Shown here one piece after another: positions 33,715 to 42,959 of a DNA stretch of 64,000 nt; position 1 is the first letter of the stretch, and each line of letters starts with the position of its first letter. This DNA is from Rhytidiadelphus loreus (lineage: Eukaryota > Streptophyta > Bryopsida > Hypnales > Hylocomiaceae), in NCBI GenBank assembly GCA_947034895.1, contig OX344763.1:19685001-19749000 (forward strand). The letters run 5' to 3'. The notes beneath the pieces are model-generated. The model saw nothing but the letters and a program-made list of their open reading frames with translations, was not told the origin of the DNA and made no database searches. A program made the position numbers and the translations under genes.

Positions 33715-34035
33715 CCTCGGGGAGGGAAGGGCGGATGGCAGCGTTGGAAATGCGGACGGACCCGTCGGAGTAGGCGGACGGACCCGTCAGAAATGCGGAC
33801 GGACCCGTCGGAGTAGGCGGACGGCGGCCTGCAGCACGCGGACGGCGACTCCGACGGGCGGACGGCCCGTCGGAAATGCGGACGGCGGCGGCGGGAAGGC
33901 GGACGGCAGCGTCGGATTTGGAGACGGATGGGCCGTCCGATTGAGCGGACGTTCGGGTCCGCTTCGCATTGGTCGGGGGAGGTTCGGTGGCGGACGATCT
34001 TAGGTTTGGTTTCGGACGGCTATAAGGGCGGACGG
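33715..34035 (+). promoter_or_regulatory. motif array 3: upstream of the RING gene
   Basis: About ten GCGGACGG-type motifs at 19-22 bp spacing, for example repeats of GCGGACGGACCCGTCGGAGT at 33750-33830. It ends right at the TATA box at 34021. Confidence 0.85.
34021..34027 (+). promoter_or_regulatory. TATA box of the RING gene
   Basis: TATAAGG within CGGCTATAAGGGCGGACGG, 242 bp upstream of the ATG at 34263. The arrangement resembles that at the kinase gene, where TATAAGG is also followed by a GCGGACGG-like motif. Confidence 0.6.
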
Positions 34036-34262
34036 CCTTCTTGTTTTTTCTCACTTCCCTCTCCTTCCTAGGACTCACAACTGTGTTGGATGTGCTACTG
34101 TTGCTTCATTGTGCCAGTTGCTCCTACATGGTGGAGAGGTGGGGTCATTCATCTATCATTATTGGTTCACATACAAACATTCATTGAAACTTGGGTGGAT
34201 TGAAGACACATACTTTTGGTGACTATTTAAATTCAATTGGGGACAAGTTCAAGTTGACAACC

Positions 34263-37200
34263 ATGAGTGGTCAAGGCGTTGAAGGTAGCGGTGGGTTGAC
34301 CGGCGGAGGTGACAATAGTAGGAGGCCTAAACCAAAGGGAACCGCCCATGAGCTCCACTATGAGATTTTAGATGATCCCAACATCAAAGCAGAGGGTGGT
34401 TGGGAAGCGGCGGAAGCGGAATATTGGTCCTCCAAAACGTGCAAGAAGTATGTGAAGATGTACCACATCGACAAGTTGTGGCCTAGGGAGGCCCACATCA
34501 TCCATACTCGTGGTTTTTGTTGCAAACCAGGGAATTGCAACAATGCGCACTTCATTCACCGAGCGCATGAAGTTTGGCGGGCCCTCTTCGGGGATAAAGC
34601 AATGTCCAAGGGGTATATAAACTACAGCTTGGCTTCTATGGTGTATGTAGAATTGATATTGGCACGCAAGGTGGATTGGAGCACGTTTCCAACGACAACG
34701 AACGCTCCACGTGTGCTTGAATGTAATCGGAAAGATATTCCTGATTTGTACAATCCACAAGCAAGGCCAAGTGAGGCATTTAAATCCAAAAGAGAGGTCA
34801 AACCAATGACAATGACTATGACCAAGGACGTGGAGGTCACAAGTTCGGCAATGCAATTGGCTTCAACACAAAACCGTACGGCAATACAAGATTTCAAAGG
34901 CGAGCATGTGGAGGGAGACATATTTTTAACTCCTCCAACGGATTTGATATGCACACCAAATGGAACAACAATGGTGGAGCACGTGGCCCCATCCGCACCA
35001 CATGAACGTCATGATGATGTCATTGAGGGAGAAGTTGCTAATGCGGGAATTGCCATTCAGAATCTTATAGACAGCAATGCTTTAAATCATTTGGCAAGTA
35101 CTTCAAAGCAAAGTTTGCCGAAGACACCGAGCCCGACATTGAATCTAGGAGTTGAGGTGCATCCTTCACCTCATCATGGAGAACAATCGGATGGCATGCT
35201 CCCAAATGAGACCATTCTTGGTGGATTTATCGATTCCAAGTATCCACATTTGTCATCATTGAGGACATCAAAATGGCAAATTGTTCGTCGGATGCCCTCG
35301 GTTGCATTATTAGAATCTTTGTGTAAAGGTTCACATTTGTGGCGGTCACACGAAGAACGTTTAAAGAACATGGAGCACACCAACGAGGATGGCACAAGTA
35401 ACGGAGGCGCGTAAACCCAAGATGAGCCTTCCGAGAGTCAATAGGCTGATTTTGTTTTGACCGCATCAAAATTGGCAGTTACGGCTCAATTTGTAGCAGA
35501 AGTCGCTCCAAGGCTGCAAGAAGTTGCAACGGATTTTTCCAAATTAGCGCCTGAATTGTTGAGTGGTGCCTTGGACTTCGTGAAGTTCAGCCAATCTATG
35601 ACACCATTTCTCGACGAGCATGTTACAGATTTGAAGGTTTTGAGTGAATACCAAGAGGAGATCAAGAAGTATAAGGATATAGATGTTGAGAATCTCAAGT
35701 TGGCGGCGGATGCTTCGAAATTGAAAGAGAAGCTAGAGACATTGGAGGCTCAATCAGATCGTCGCCATAATACATTGCTTTTCCAAAGGAAGTTTATTGA
35801 AGACTTGGAGTATGAAATTGTAGCGTTGAAGAAGAAAATCCGAGAAGGTGAGGTGGTTGTTGAGAAGGGAAAGGAGAAAGTGGAGGACAGACTAGATGGC
35901 ATTGAGGAAAACAACAATCTGGATTTGTTGTATTTGACCCCCATCGGTAATACTAATTCGACATTCCACGATGCTTCCATGCAAACGGAAAGCAATGAGG
36001 TCAAATAATTGAAGCAAAAATTGAACAAGGTCACCGAAGAAAACACGCATTTGGAGGCCGAGTTGAAACGATTGCAACGGATAGTGCAATTGGATGAATG
36101 TATGCCGAAGGGCACTTTGGACTCTCGATGGTTGGCATGGGTGCAAAAACTCGAAGACAAACCGTCTGTAATATCACGAGCAATGAAAGGGCTACTCAAA
36201 TTGGCAATGAAGTCGGATGAAGAATGCGATAGCGTGGAGTCCTCTCTTTGGCGTTTGAAGAAGATGTTTGCCTTTGTGCCAACGGGGTCTACCGAAATCA
36301 CATATTGGGGAGACATGGATGCAATGTTCGAGCGTTTGAACCACACAAAGAAGGAAGAGGTGGCCTCCATTAATTGGGCCTTGGAACTAGAAGAAGGTTG
36401 GGTCCCTTATCCCACACTTTCGGCACACATCAAGAAGAATGACAAGACAATGGTGCATGCTTGTGATCCTTCGGCCTTAATATTGGAGGGTCATTGTAGC
36501 CTTTGTCGAGTTCATTTTGGGCCCGAGGGAGCCCTCACCATGGGCCAATGTCCCCACACTTTCCACGTCACATGCATCGTGAGAGCATCCCTTATTCGTT
36601 CGGTGTGCCCCGAGTGTCGTTCTCCCTTGCCTCCTAGGTTCTACGAAATGCTCGGGATCTCGGAAGCTATGCCCCCCGGCCATGAATACAATCGATGGAC
36701 CCTTCCGTTAGACCAAGCGCCATTCAAATTTCAAAATTATGCGCATTGGGGAAAAAGTCTAACGTGGGATTCGGTAAATTCTACACATGGGCTATACGAA
36801 TCATCGGAGGTGCCGATAGATTCCTTGGTGTGGATGATCCACGATCGAGAGGTGGAGTTGCGAGCTAGAGGTATTGCCAATGAGGAGGATCGAGAAGTGT
36901 TTTGTCGTAGTATGGGGGGCCATTGGAGCATGCAACACCACAAATTCTTTCGATTTCCCGAAAAGGAAGTGAAGAAAGGACTAGATGGCAATTGGATAGA
37001 GGTGGAGCCTACACAAGAGTTTAATGAGCAATACGGGGATTACAATCACACTTTGCTAGGGAGGGCCCTGTTTTTATCAAAGTTGGAGGAAGCTGCACAA
37101 GTTCGTGCCTTTGTGGAACTAGATGGGCAATCAAGCACAGAAAATTCAATGGTGGAGGTGGCGGGGGCATTTGATAAGAGGATGGGCGAAATCATAATGC

Positions 37201-37550
37201 ATTGGAGGGCATTTTTAGTGGGGGGAGAAGAACCAAAGTGGTTTTCCATGAAAAATGATGATGACGTGGTCAACTTTTTGGTAGATAAAGTGGATGCTGC
37301 TTTGAGAGCGTTGAAGGCAGAAGACGTGGATTTGACTCCAAAACGGAAGAATAAACGGAAGATTGAAGATGAGGATGACTACTCTCCGGATACGAAACGA
37401 CACTTTTCCGCAGTAGACATGGAAGCTGCGTCCAGGGGGCCTATGAGTGAGGGCAGTCTTGGTCCTCAAACACGCCGTGCAAGTGCAAGGCTGAAGGATA
37501 AAGAGGGTTCGTCGCGTCTTTCTGAGGGAGGTAGCACGGATAATATATAG
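34263..37550 (+). pseudogene. hAT cargo protein 3: Cys/His domain, coiled coil and RING finger, with three in-frame stops
   Basis: One reading frame of 1095 codons, with stops at 35412 (TAA), 35442 (TAG) and 36006 (TAA) and no frame shift. I start it at the first ATG, MSGQGVEG. Codons ~57-140 carry C60-x7-H68-x23-C92-x3-H96-x2-H99 followed by NYSLASMVYVEL and KVDW, the domain shared with the gene at 28181. Codons ~400-620 are predicted coiled coil. Codons 745-791 form a RING-H2 finger: C-x2-C-x14-C-x-H-x2-H-x2-C-x10-C-x2-C. A C-terminal region of unknown type follows and ends with a basic KRKNKRK signal. RING fingers are mostly ubiquitin ligases, so the intact protein may have been one. All three stops can come from CAA or CAG by C-to-T. 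Confidence 0.8.
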
Positions 37551-37884
37551 GGTAGTTACACCTTGTTTGTATTTCGATATGACATTATGGAGTGTTGTTA
37601 ATTTTGAATCTCGAGAGGATTCAATACTATTAATTCACAACACTCATAGTATGCTATGAGTTGCTTTTCATTAATATAAAAATATGTGGGTTACTCAAAT
37701 GTTTTTGAATTTACTCTCCTAAGTTTTTGATATTTTATGCGATACTTTTTTGTCAAGTATGATTTTGGACATGCCTATCTCTCAACATAATTTTATCTCA
37801 TTAATTTCTGTATTCCTAAAATTACGTGCATCTCTAAACTAAGTCCCTAAAATTAAAACTTGTAGAATTAATGAATTACTCAAA

Positions 37885-38155
37885 ATCCACCAGCCGTCCG
37901 CTAGTCCGCCACCCGCCTACAATTTCAACACTGCCGTCCGCCTGTCGGAGCTCGCCGTCCACGATTCCGCCGCTGCCGTCCGCCTGTCGGAGCTCGCCGT
38001 CCGCGATTCCGTCGCTGCCGTCCGCCTGTCGGAGCTCGCCGTCCGCGATTCCGATGCTGCCGTCCGCCTGTCGCAGGTCGCCGTCCGCGCTTCCGACGCT
38101 ACCGTCCACCTATCGCAGGTCACCGTCCGCGCTTCCGTCGCTACCGTCCGCATTT
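37885..38155 (-). promoter_or_regulatory. motif array 4: upstream of the transposase gene
   Basis: Five 42-bp units, each of two ~21-bp halves (GCTGCCGTCCGCCTGTCGGA, then GCTCGCCGTCCGCGATTCCG). CCGTCCGC is the inverse of GCGGACGG, so the motif runs opposite to arrays 1 and 3. The array ends about 325 bp before the transposase ATG. Confidence 0.88.
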
Positions 38156-38237
38156 TTGTTCTCGGAACCGTTGGGGCTTTAGAAATGTTTTAGTTTTTGC
38201 TGCTCAACGGTCATGAGGAATGGGCCTGATCTGAAAT

Positions 38238-38244
38238 CTATAAG
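38238..38244 (+). promoter_or_regulatory. TATA box of the transposase gene
   Basis: CTATAAG, 241 bp upstream of the ATG at 38479. That is nearly the same distance as in the RING and kinase genes. Confidence 0.5.
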
Positions 38245-38478
38245 TTCTTAGAATTTCAGACTAATAAGCACTCTTGAGAAATTGAACGCTAAGATTTCCA
38301 AGGGCTAGGAGCTGCAATTTATTTTGTGTCCCTTGCTTGGTAATGCATAGTTCAGTGGACAGGGGGGCTTTGGTTTCCAAGGCTTCATTCACACATTGTT
38401 TCTAATATTTTTTACAAATCTTATCCAACGGTTACATTTTTAATTTGAATCCAATTTACGGAATTGGAGGTGATCACT

Positions 38479-41415
38479 ATGAGCAAGGATTGGTCTTCTT
38501 GGTATGGCTTCCCGGAGGTTGGTAAAGTGCAATGCCGGTTTTGCAACTTGGTGTTTGCCAAGAAAGTAAGCCGGTTGTTTAGCCACTTAGGATACCAAGG
38601 CACATCGGGGGCTCGTGACAAAGGAATTAGCCTTTGCGCAAAAATGACATCTCAAGTTCGAGCTTTATTTTTGGGTTGCCAAGGGGTGATCCCACGAAGA
38701 TCGTCTCTGAACAATGTGGATGGCAGTGGCACACCTATGGCTATGCGGGAATGCGATAATTCAAATGGAAGAAACATGGCACGGTCTACACATTCCGACT
38801 CATGCACTGCACCGGAGGATTTGGATCCATTGTCTTCTGAAGTGAACCTCAGTACACAAAGATCAAGTGAGCGTGGTACTCCACGGGGATCAAGCAGTAG
38901 GCCTCTGATTAGTCAGAAGCAAAGTAGTCTAGTGAATGGATTTGAAGAAGCAAATAAACGCAAGTTGAATGCGGTGTGGGCCAATTTCTTTTATGCTGCA
39001 AACATACCATTTGCTGTTGCGAGGAACCCAGCATTCAAAGAAGCGGTGAAGCGAACCGCCGAGTTTCAACGGCCTTATATCCCACCGTCTTATCACGACT
39101 TACGCCATAAATTGCTTGACCAAGCAAAGACAGACATTGAGGTCAATCTCCGAAAGCGGACCGAACACAGCATTAGGAAGTTTGGAGCAACATTGTCTAT
39201 TGATGGATGGACGTCGGTTACGAATCGGCCGTTGATAAATGCCATGCTCGTGTCTTCTGCAGGTGAGCAATTCTTGGGAGCGGTGGATACGACAGGGCAC
39301 GAAAAAAATGCAACATACTTGGCTGGCATACTTGAGAGCTTCATAGAACAAGTAGGCCCCAACAATGTGGTGCAGGTGAGTACAGATAATGCGTCAGTGA
39401 ACCCTGCAGCATGGAATTTGATATCTAGTAAATATCCCCACATTTTTTTTCAAGGTTGTGTGGTGCATGCCCTCAATTTGTTGCTGAAAGATTGGGGGAA
39501 TGAACAATGGATTGAAGAGGTCGTGGAAAATGCCCGTATCGTGGTGAAATTCTTCAAGAAGCAGCACATGCCACTTGCAATATTTCGGAAGTACTCACCG
39601 GAATATAATTTGTTGATGGCAGTGGAAACAAGGTTTGCCTCTAATTACAACATGATTGGGCGCATGTTGAAGGTCAATGGGAAGTTGCAACAAACAGTGA
39701 CGGACCCGCAATGGGATGAATACGCAAGGAAGTTTGGGCGGAACTCCAAATCCCGCAATGAATGTCGGATGGTGAAGAAGATAATTTTGAGCGAGCATTT
39801 TTGGCGCCGTTGTCAAAATTTCAAGGACTTGTCGGCTCCCGTTGTAAATGGTCTACGTGACTTGGATGCAAAGAGGCCATGCATGGGCAAGGTGTTGCAC
39901 ATAATGAGGAAATTAGAGAAACATGTCCTCTCTTTAGATAAACCGCCTTTTCGTTTATCCTCAGACCTTGCCATTCCACTAGTGCAACCGTATTATGCCC
40001 GACGGGAATTGGTGGAGACCGATCTACATTATGCAGGAGCTTTGTTGAACCCCTACCTTCTTGAAGATAAAGAGCTAGCCGACGATCAAGATGCAATGGA
40101 TGCATGCAAGCGTGTTCTAATGAAAATTTGCAAACAAGGGGAGTACGCCTCGGTCGTGAAAGAATTTGTAGCCTTCCGCCACAGGGAACCTCCATTTCAC
40201 AACATGTTGAACCCGGACGAGCAACAATTGTCGGCGCACGCTTGGTGGGATTTTGAAGGTGCGTGTGGGAAGCTCATTGCTCCAATTGCTAAGAGGATTT
40301 TGGCCCAACCGGTATCTTTGTCTTCATGTGAACGAAATTGGAGTAGCTATTCATTTGTTCACAACAAATTTCGAAACAAGTTGAAGCCACAGAGAGCCCA
40401 AGATTTGGTGTATGTGTACACCAATTCCAAAGTCCTTTCTGCATCAAAGGAAAACGATGAGAAGAAGTGGTACACCGAGAATGTGGAGTCGGAAGATTCT
40501 ATGTCGGAGGACGAGCGTGATGAAGATGGTGAAGATGGTGATCCTCTATTCGATGACGAAGATGCTATGAATGATGACATCACCAATTTGGATGATGAAC
40601 CGCTCCGGAGCCCAAATCGGAACAATGAAGAAGGGGATAGAAATGCGGAAGACATTTACAACTTTCCATTGGATGAGGACAATTGTGAATACGATGAAGG
40701 TGGCCCTTCTATAGCTAAATTTGTAGATGGAACCGGGTTGTTGACTAGCGAAAAGATTCTAGCCAATACGGAGGACACTCATGCGCAAATAGTGGAGGAA
40801 AATGAGGCAATGTTTGTCAATGATTGCATCCCCCAAACAGATGAAGTGATTCCAATTCTCGAGAGTCTACCCATGGCAATGGCACTTGTAGAAGAAAATC
40901 CCGAAGTCAATGACATGGGAGAGTGTGGGGTGAAGTCTGACATGAATGTGGATAATACAAGTGTTGAATGTGTGGAATTACCATCGAATGTAGATGCACG
41001 TGTGACGGAGTTTGATCGCCCAATGCTAGTTCACAACGTCAAAGACCAGAAGCAAATTGTGCAAGATCTCCAATTACGACCACGTAGCGATCGTCCATCA
41101 ACACTACATACAAGAGGTAGTACAACTTTGAATGGTCCCGGAGGCTCAAGATTTGGGAAACAAGTTGAACAACATTTGACCAGTCCGACCGGAATGCACC
41201 TTCGTGTCAATCCAGATCCATTCAATTCATCATGGAGCGATGATGAGAAGGACGAGACATTGGCATCAATGTTTGGTCAACGTTTTGGCCAAACAAAACG
41301 TGATTCATTCAAATCGTCTGATGGAACATTGCAGCAGATGATTGGAGCAAAGATACCCAATCAAGGAGGATCGCAAGTAAGACCACCAACGGTGAAAGAG
41401 TCCCACAAAGCTTGA
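38479..41415 (+). CDS. hAT transposase with BED zinc finger and acidic tail (978 aa as read)
   Basis: Nuclear cut-and-paste transposase. N-terminal BED-type finger C19-x2-C22..H36..C53 (CRFCNLVFAKKVSRLFSHL) for DNA binding. The catalytic core has Asp242 in SIDGWTS, Asp303 in STDNASVN, the hAT-specific C327-x2-H330 in GCVVHALNLL, and Glu618 in SSCERNWSSYSFVHNKFR within the dimerisation domain. Residues ~690-978 are an acidic, disordered extension not usual for hAT. The ATG at 38479 is the first in frame. The ORF ends in TGA at 41413, but the same frame continues openly to 41766, so the original protein was probably about 1095 residues. The catalytic core seems complete; without the lost tail it might still function. 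Confidence 0.92.
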   Translation: MSKDWSSWYGFPEVGKVQCRFCNLVFAKKVSRLFSHLGYQGTSGARDKGISLCAKMTSQVRALFLGCQGVIPRRSSLNNVDGSGTPMAMRECDNSNGRNMARSTHSDSCTAPEDLDPLSSEVNLSTQRSSERGTPRGSSSRPLISQKQSSLVNGFEEANKRKLNAVWANFFYAANIPFAVARNPAFKEAVKRTAEFQRPYIPPSYHDLRHKLLDQAKTDIEVNLRKRTEHSIRKFGATLSIDGWTSVTNRPLINAMLVSSAGEQFLGAVDTTGHEKNATYLAGILESFIEQVGPNNVVQVSTDNASVNPAAWNLISSKYPHIFFQGCVVHALNLLLKDWGNEQWIEEVVENARIVVKFFKKQHMPLAIFRKYSPEYNLLMAVETRFASNYNMIGRMLKVNGKLQQTVTDPQWDEYARKFGRNSKSRNECRMVKKIILSEHFWRRCQNFKDLSAPVVNGLRDLDAKRPCMGKVLHIMRKLEKHVLSLDKPPFRLSSDLAIPLVQPYYARRELVETDLHYAGALLNPYLLEDKELADDQDAMDACKRVLMKICKQGEYASVVKEFVAFRHREPPFHNMLNPDEQQLSAHAWWDFEGACGKLIAPIAKRILAQPVSLSSCERNWSSYSFVHNKFRNKLKPQRAQDLVYVYTNSKVLSASKENDEKKWYTENVESEDSMSEDERDEDGEDGDPLFDDEDAMNDDITNLDDEPLRSPNRNNEEGDRNAEDIYNFPLDEDNCEYDEGGPSIAKFVDGTGLLTSEKILANTEDTHAQIVEENEAMFVNDCIPQTDEVIPILESLPMAMALVEENPEVNDMGECGVKSDMNVDNTSVECVELPSNVDARVTEFDRPMLVHNVKDQKQIVQDLQLRPRSDRPSTLHTRGSTTLNGPGGSRFGKQVEQHLTSPTGMHLRVNPDPFNSSWSDDEKDETLASMFGQRFGQTKRDSFKSSDGTLQQMIGAKIPNQGGSQVRPPTVKESHKA

Positions 41416-41766
41416 AATAAAAGATTAATGGAGGCTTTTGCAATTTCCCCATCAAAGAGACAAAGTCTTGGTAAAACCCCTCTTGATGTATGTCAACCAA
41501 TTTCAGCGAGGAAATTAAAACCGATTCATGGCCTTAAAGAAGGTATAGGAAAGTCTATACTAAGAGCCAAACAAGAGCAGAGGAAGGGCCGACCAACGAG
41601 GTCAGTTGCATCCAAGCAAGTACAAGGAGGGGCAATTGTACAATCTTTATCAGAGGATATGGAAAAGTCAGACAACGATGAAGATGAAGATTCAGGATGG
41701 GATACTAGAGGTCATAGTAGCGGGGCAGAGGTGAAAGGAGATAGTGATTATCAGCCTTCGGGATGA
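41416..41766 (+). pseudogene. in-frame C-terminal continuation of the transposase beyond a TGA
   Basis: The frame of the transposase stays open after the TGA at 41413 for 116 codons, with basic (IHGLKEGIGKSILRAKQEQR) and acidic (KSDNDEDEDSGWD) stretches like the preceding tail. CGA to TGA by C-to-T would explain the stop. It could instead be a separate small ORF from the ATG at 41428, which I think less likely. Confidence 0.6.
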
Positions 41767-42019
41767 AAGGGATGTATAATTCATTATTCAAGTGTTCATA
41801 ATGAATTGTTACATGGAAGCATGTAACGGCAATTTATTTTTTGAACCTATCATTGTAATGCACCTGAACTTAATGATGTTCAAAATATCATCAAGGTTTT
41901 TTTGTTTCTAAATAGTCAAGCACTATTGACTGAAATTACATTGTGTGCATCATTTTCTGGATCAAGTATTACCTACAAAAATGTAATAGTATAATGCATC
42001 AAATTTGGCTTCATGTACT
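41767..42019. other. 3' flank of the transposase gene
   Basis: AT-rich non-coding sequence between the transposase frame and the right subterminal array. No gene seen. Confidence 0.6.
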
Positions 42020-42027
42020 GTAGTTTT

Positions 42028-42410
42028 ATGGATGTCCGCCCGTCCGCGCCGTCCGCCATCCGCGCCTTTCGTCCGCCGACCGCGCGGATGCGTCCGCCGT
42101 CCGCGCCTTCCGTCCGCTGTCCGCGCGGACGTGTCCACCGACCGCGCCTTCCATCCGCCGACCGCGCGGATGCGTCCGCCATCCACGCCTTCCATCTGCC
42201 GTCCGCGCCTTCCGTCCGGTGTCCGCGCGGACATGTCCGCCGTCCGCCCGTCCGCCGACCGCGCCGACCGCGCCGACCGCCCATCTGCGTCGGCCAAACG
42301 ACCGACGGGTGCCGTCCGATGGACGCCGTCCACATCGTCCGCGCGTCCCGAAAATGTGGACGTCCGGACGTCCGGACGTCCGAAAAATGGACGTGATTTT
42401 GCCCCGGACG
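42028..42410 (-). promoter_or_regulatory. motif array 5: right subterminal repeats of the hAT element
   Basis: Repeats of about 41 bp made of ~20-bp and 21-bp halves (CGCGCCTTCCGTCCGCTGTC, then CGCGCGGACGTGTCCACCGA), rich in CGTCCGC, the inverse of the left-end motif. Further CGTCCGGACG palindromes lie at about 42353-42382. No gene starts here, so this copy of the array serves only the element end. Confidence 0.88.
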
Positions 42411-42419
42411 TTGAAATTC

Positions 42420-42429
42420 GTCAACCCTG
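42420..42429 (-). repeat. hAT right terminal inverted repeat
   Basis: GTCAACCCTG, the exact inverse of the left end, followed by the duplication CCTTGCTA at 42430-42437. Confidence 0.95.
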
Positions 42430-42437
42430 CCTTGCTA

Positions 42438-42959
42438 ATGATGCTTTAATTAAAAATTCTAGCTCAATGGCAATAATCAAACCTTCTATTCATGCTACCA
42501 TGACATGGCATCATCGACTTGGTCATCTAAACAATTTTTTCCTACAAGAAATGCAAAGGCAAAATATGGTTAAAGCTGTGAATACAAATTTTTCAAAACT
42601 ATCTTTTTGTGAAGGTTGCATGTTAGGAAAGCAACATAGATTGCCTCTTCCTAAAAATACATCATTTCATAATGTCTTCTAATATATTGGAACTTATAGA
42701 TTTGGACATTTGTGGCCCTATGCAAACCCAATCTATTAATGGTTATTATTATTTTCCCACTTTCATTGATGATTGTTCCCGCTTTACAGTGGTTTATTTT
42801 CTTAAATTCAAATCTGAATTTCTTTCAAAATTCAAAGTCTATAAAGCCTTAGTTGAAAATCAAACTAATAAGACTATTAAAATTTTACGATTTGATAATG
42901 GAAGCAAGTACAAATCTTTAGCTTTTATGAATTTTTGTGTGGAACATGGCATAGTTCAC
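42438..42959 (+). pseudogene. Copia GAG-pre-integrase and integrase, first part
   Basis: Resumes in the same frame as the protease ORF once the hAT element and one duplication are left out. WHHRLGHLNN and CEGCMLGKQHRLP form the His2-Cys2 zinc domain of Copia integrase. A stop and a change of frame follow at about 42680. The core then has Asp in LDICGPM and Asp in RFDNGSKYKS. It is cut at 42960 by the solo LTR, between the second and third catalytic residues. Confidence 0.9.

Larger units (their letters stand above)
27510..42429 (+). mobile_element. giant hAT-superfamily transposon with three genes besides the transposase (14,920 bp)
   Basis: The ends are CAGGGTTGAC and its exact inverse GTCAACCCTG, flanked by the 8-bp duplication CCTTGCTA. 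The element encodes a BED-finger/hAT-dimerisation transposase (38479-41415) and three more genes: 28181-29281 (+), 30305-31789 (-) and 34263-37550 (+, broken). Both termini and each gene's promoter carry arrays of GCGGACGG-type motifs. hAT elements are usually about 2-6 kb, so this is unusually large and gene-rich. Because the transposase and one other gene contain stops, this copy is probably not autonomous. Confidence 0.95.

Noticed and set aside
35405..35480. Short intron removing the first stops of the RING gene
   Set aside because: A donor-like GTAAAC exists at 35411, but none of the nearby AG acceptors I checked restores the frame, and the third stop at 36006 would remain. Nonsense mutation is simpler.
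34263..41415. Stops repaired by U-to-C RNA editing
   Set aside because: All stops in the hAT genes could be reverted by U-to-C, but such editing is known from plant organelles, not nuclear transposons. Deamination of methylated cytosine explains them.
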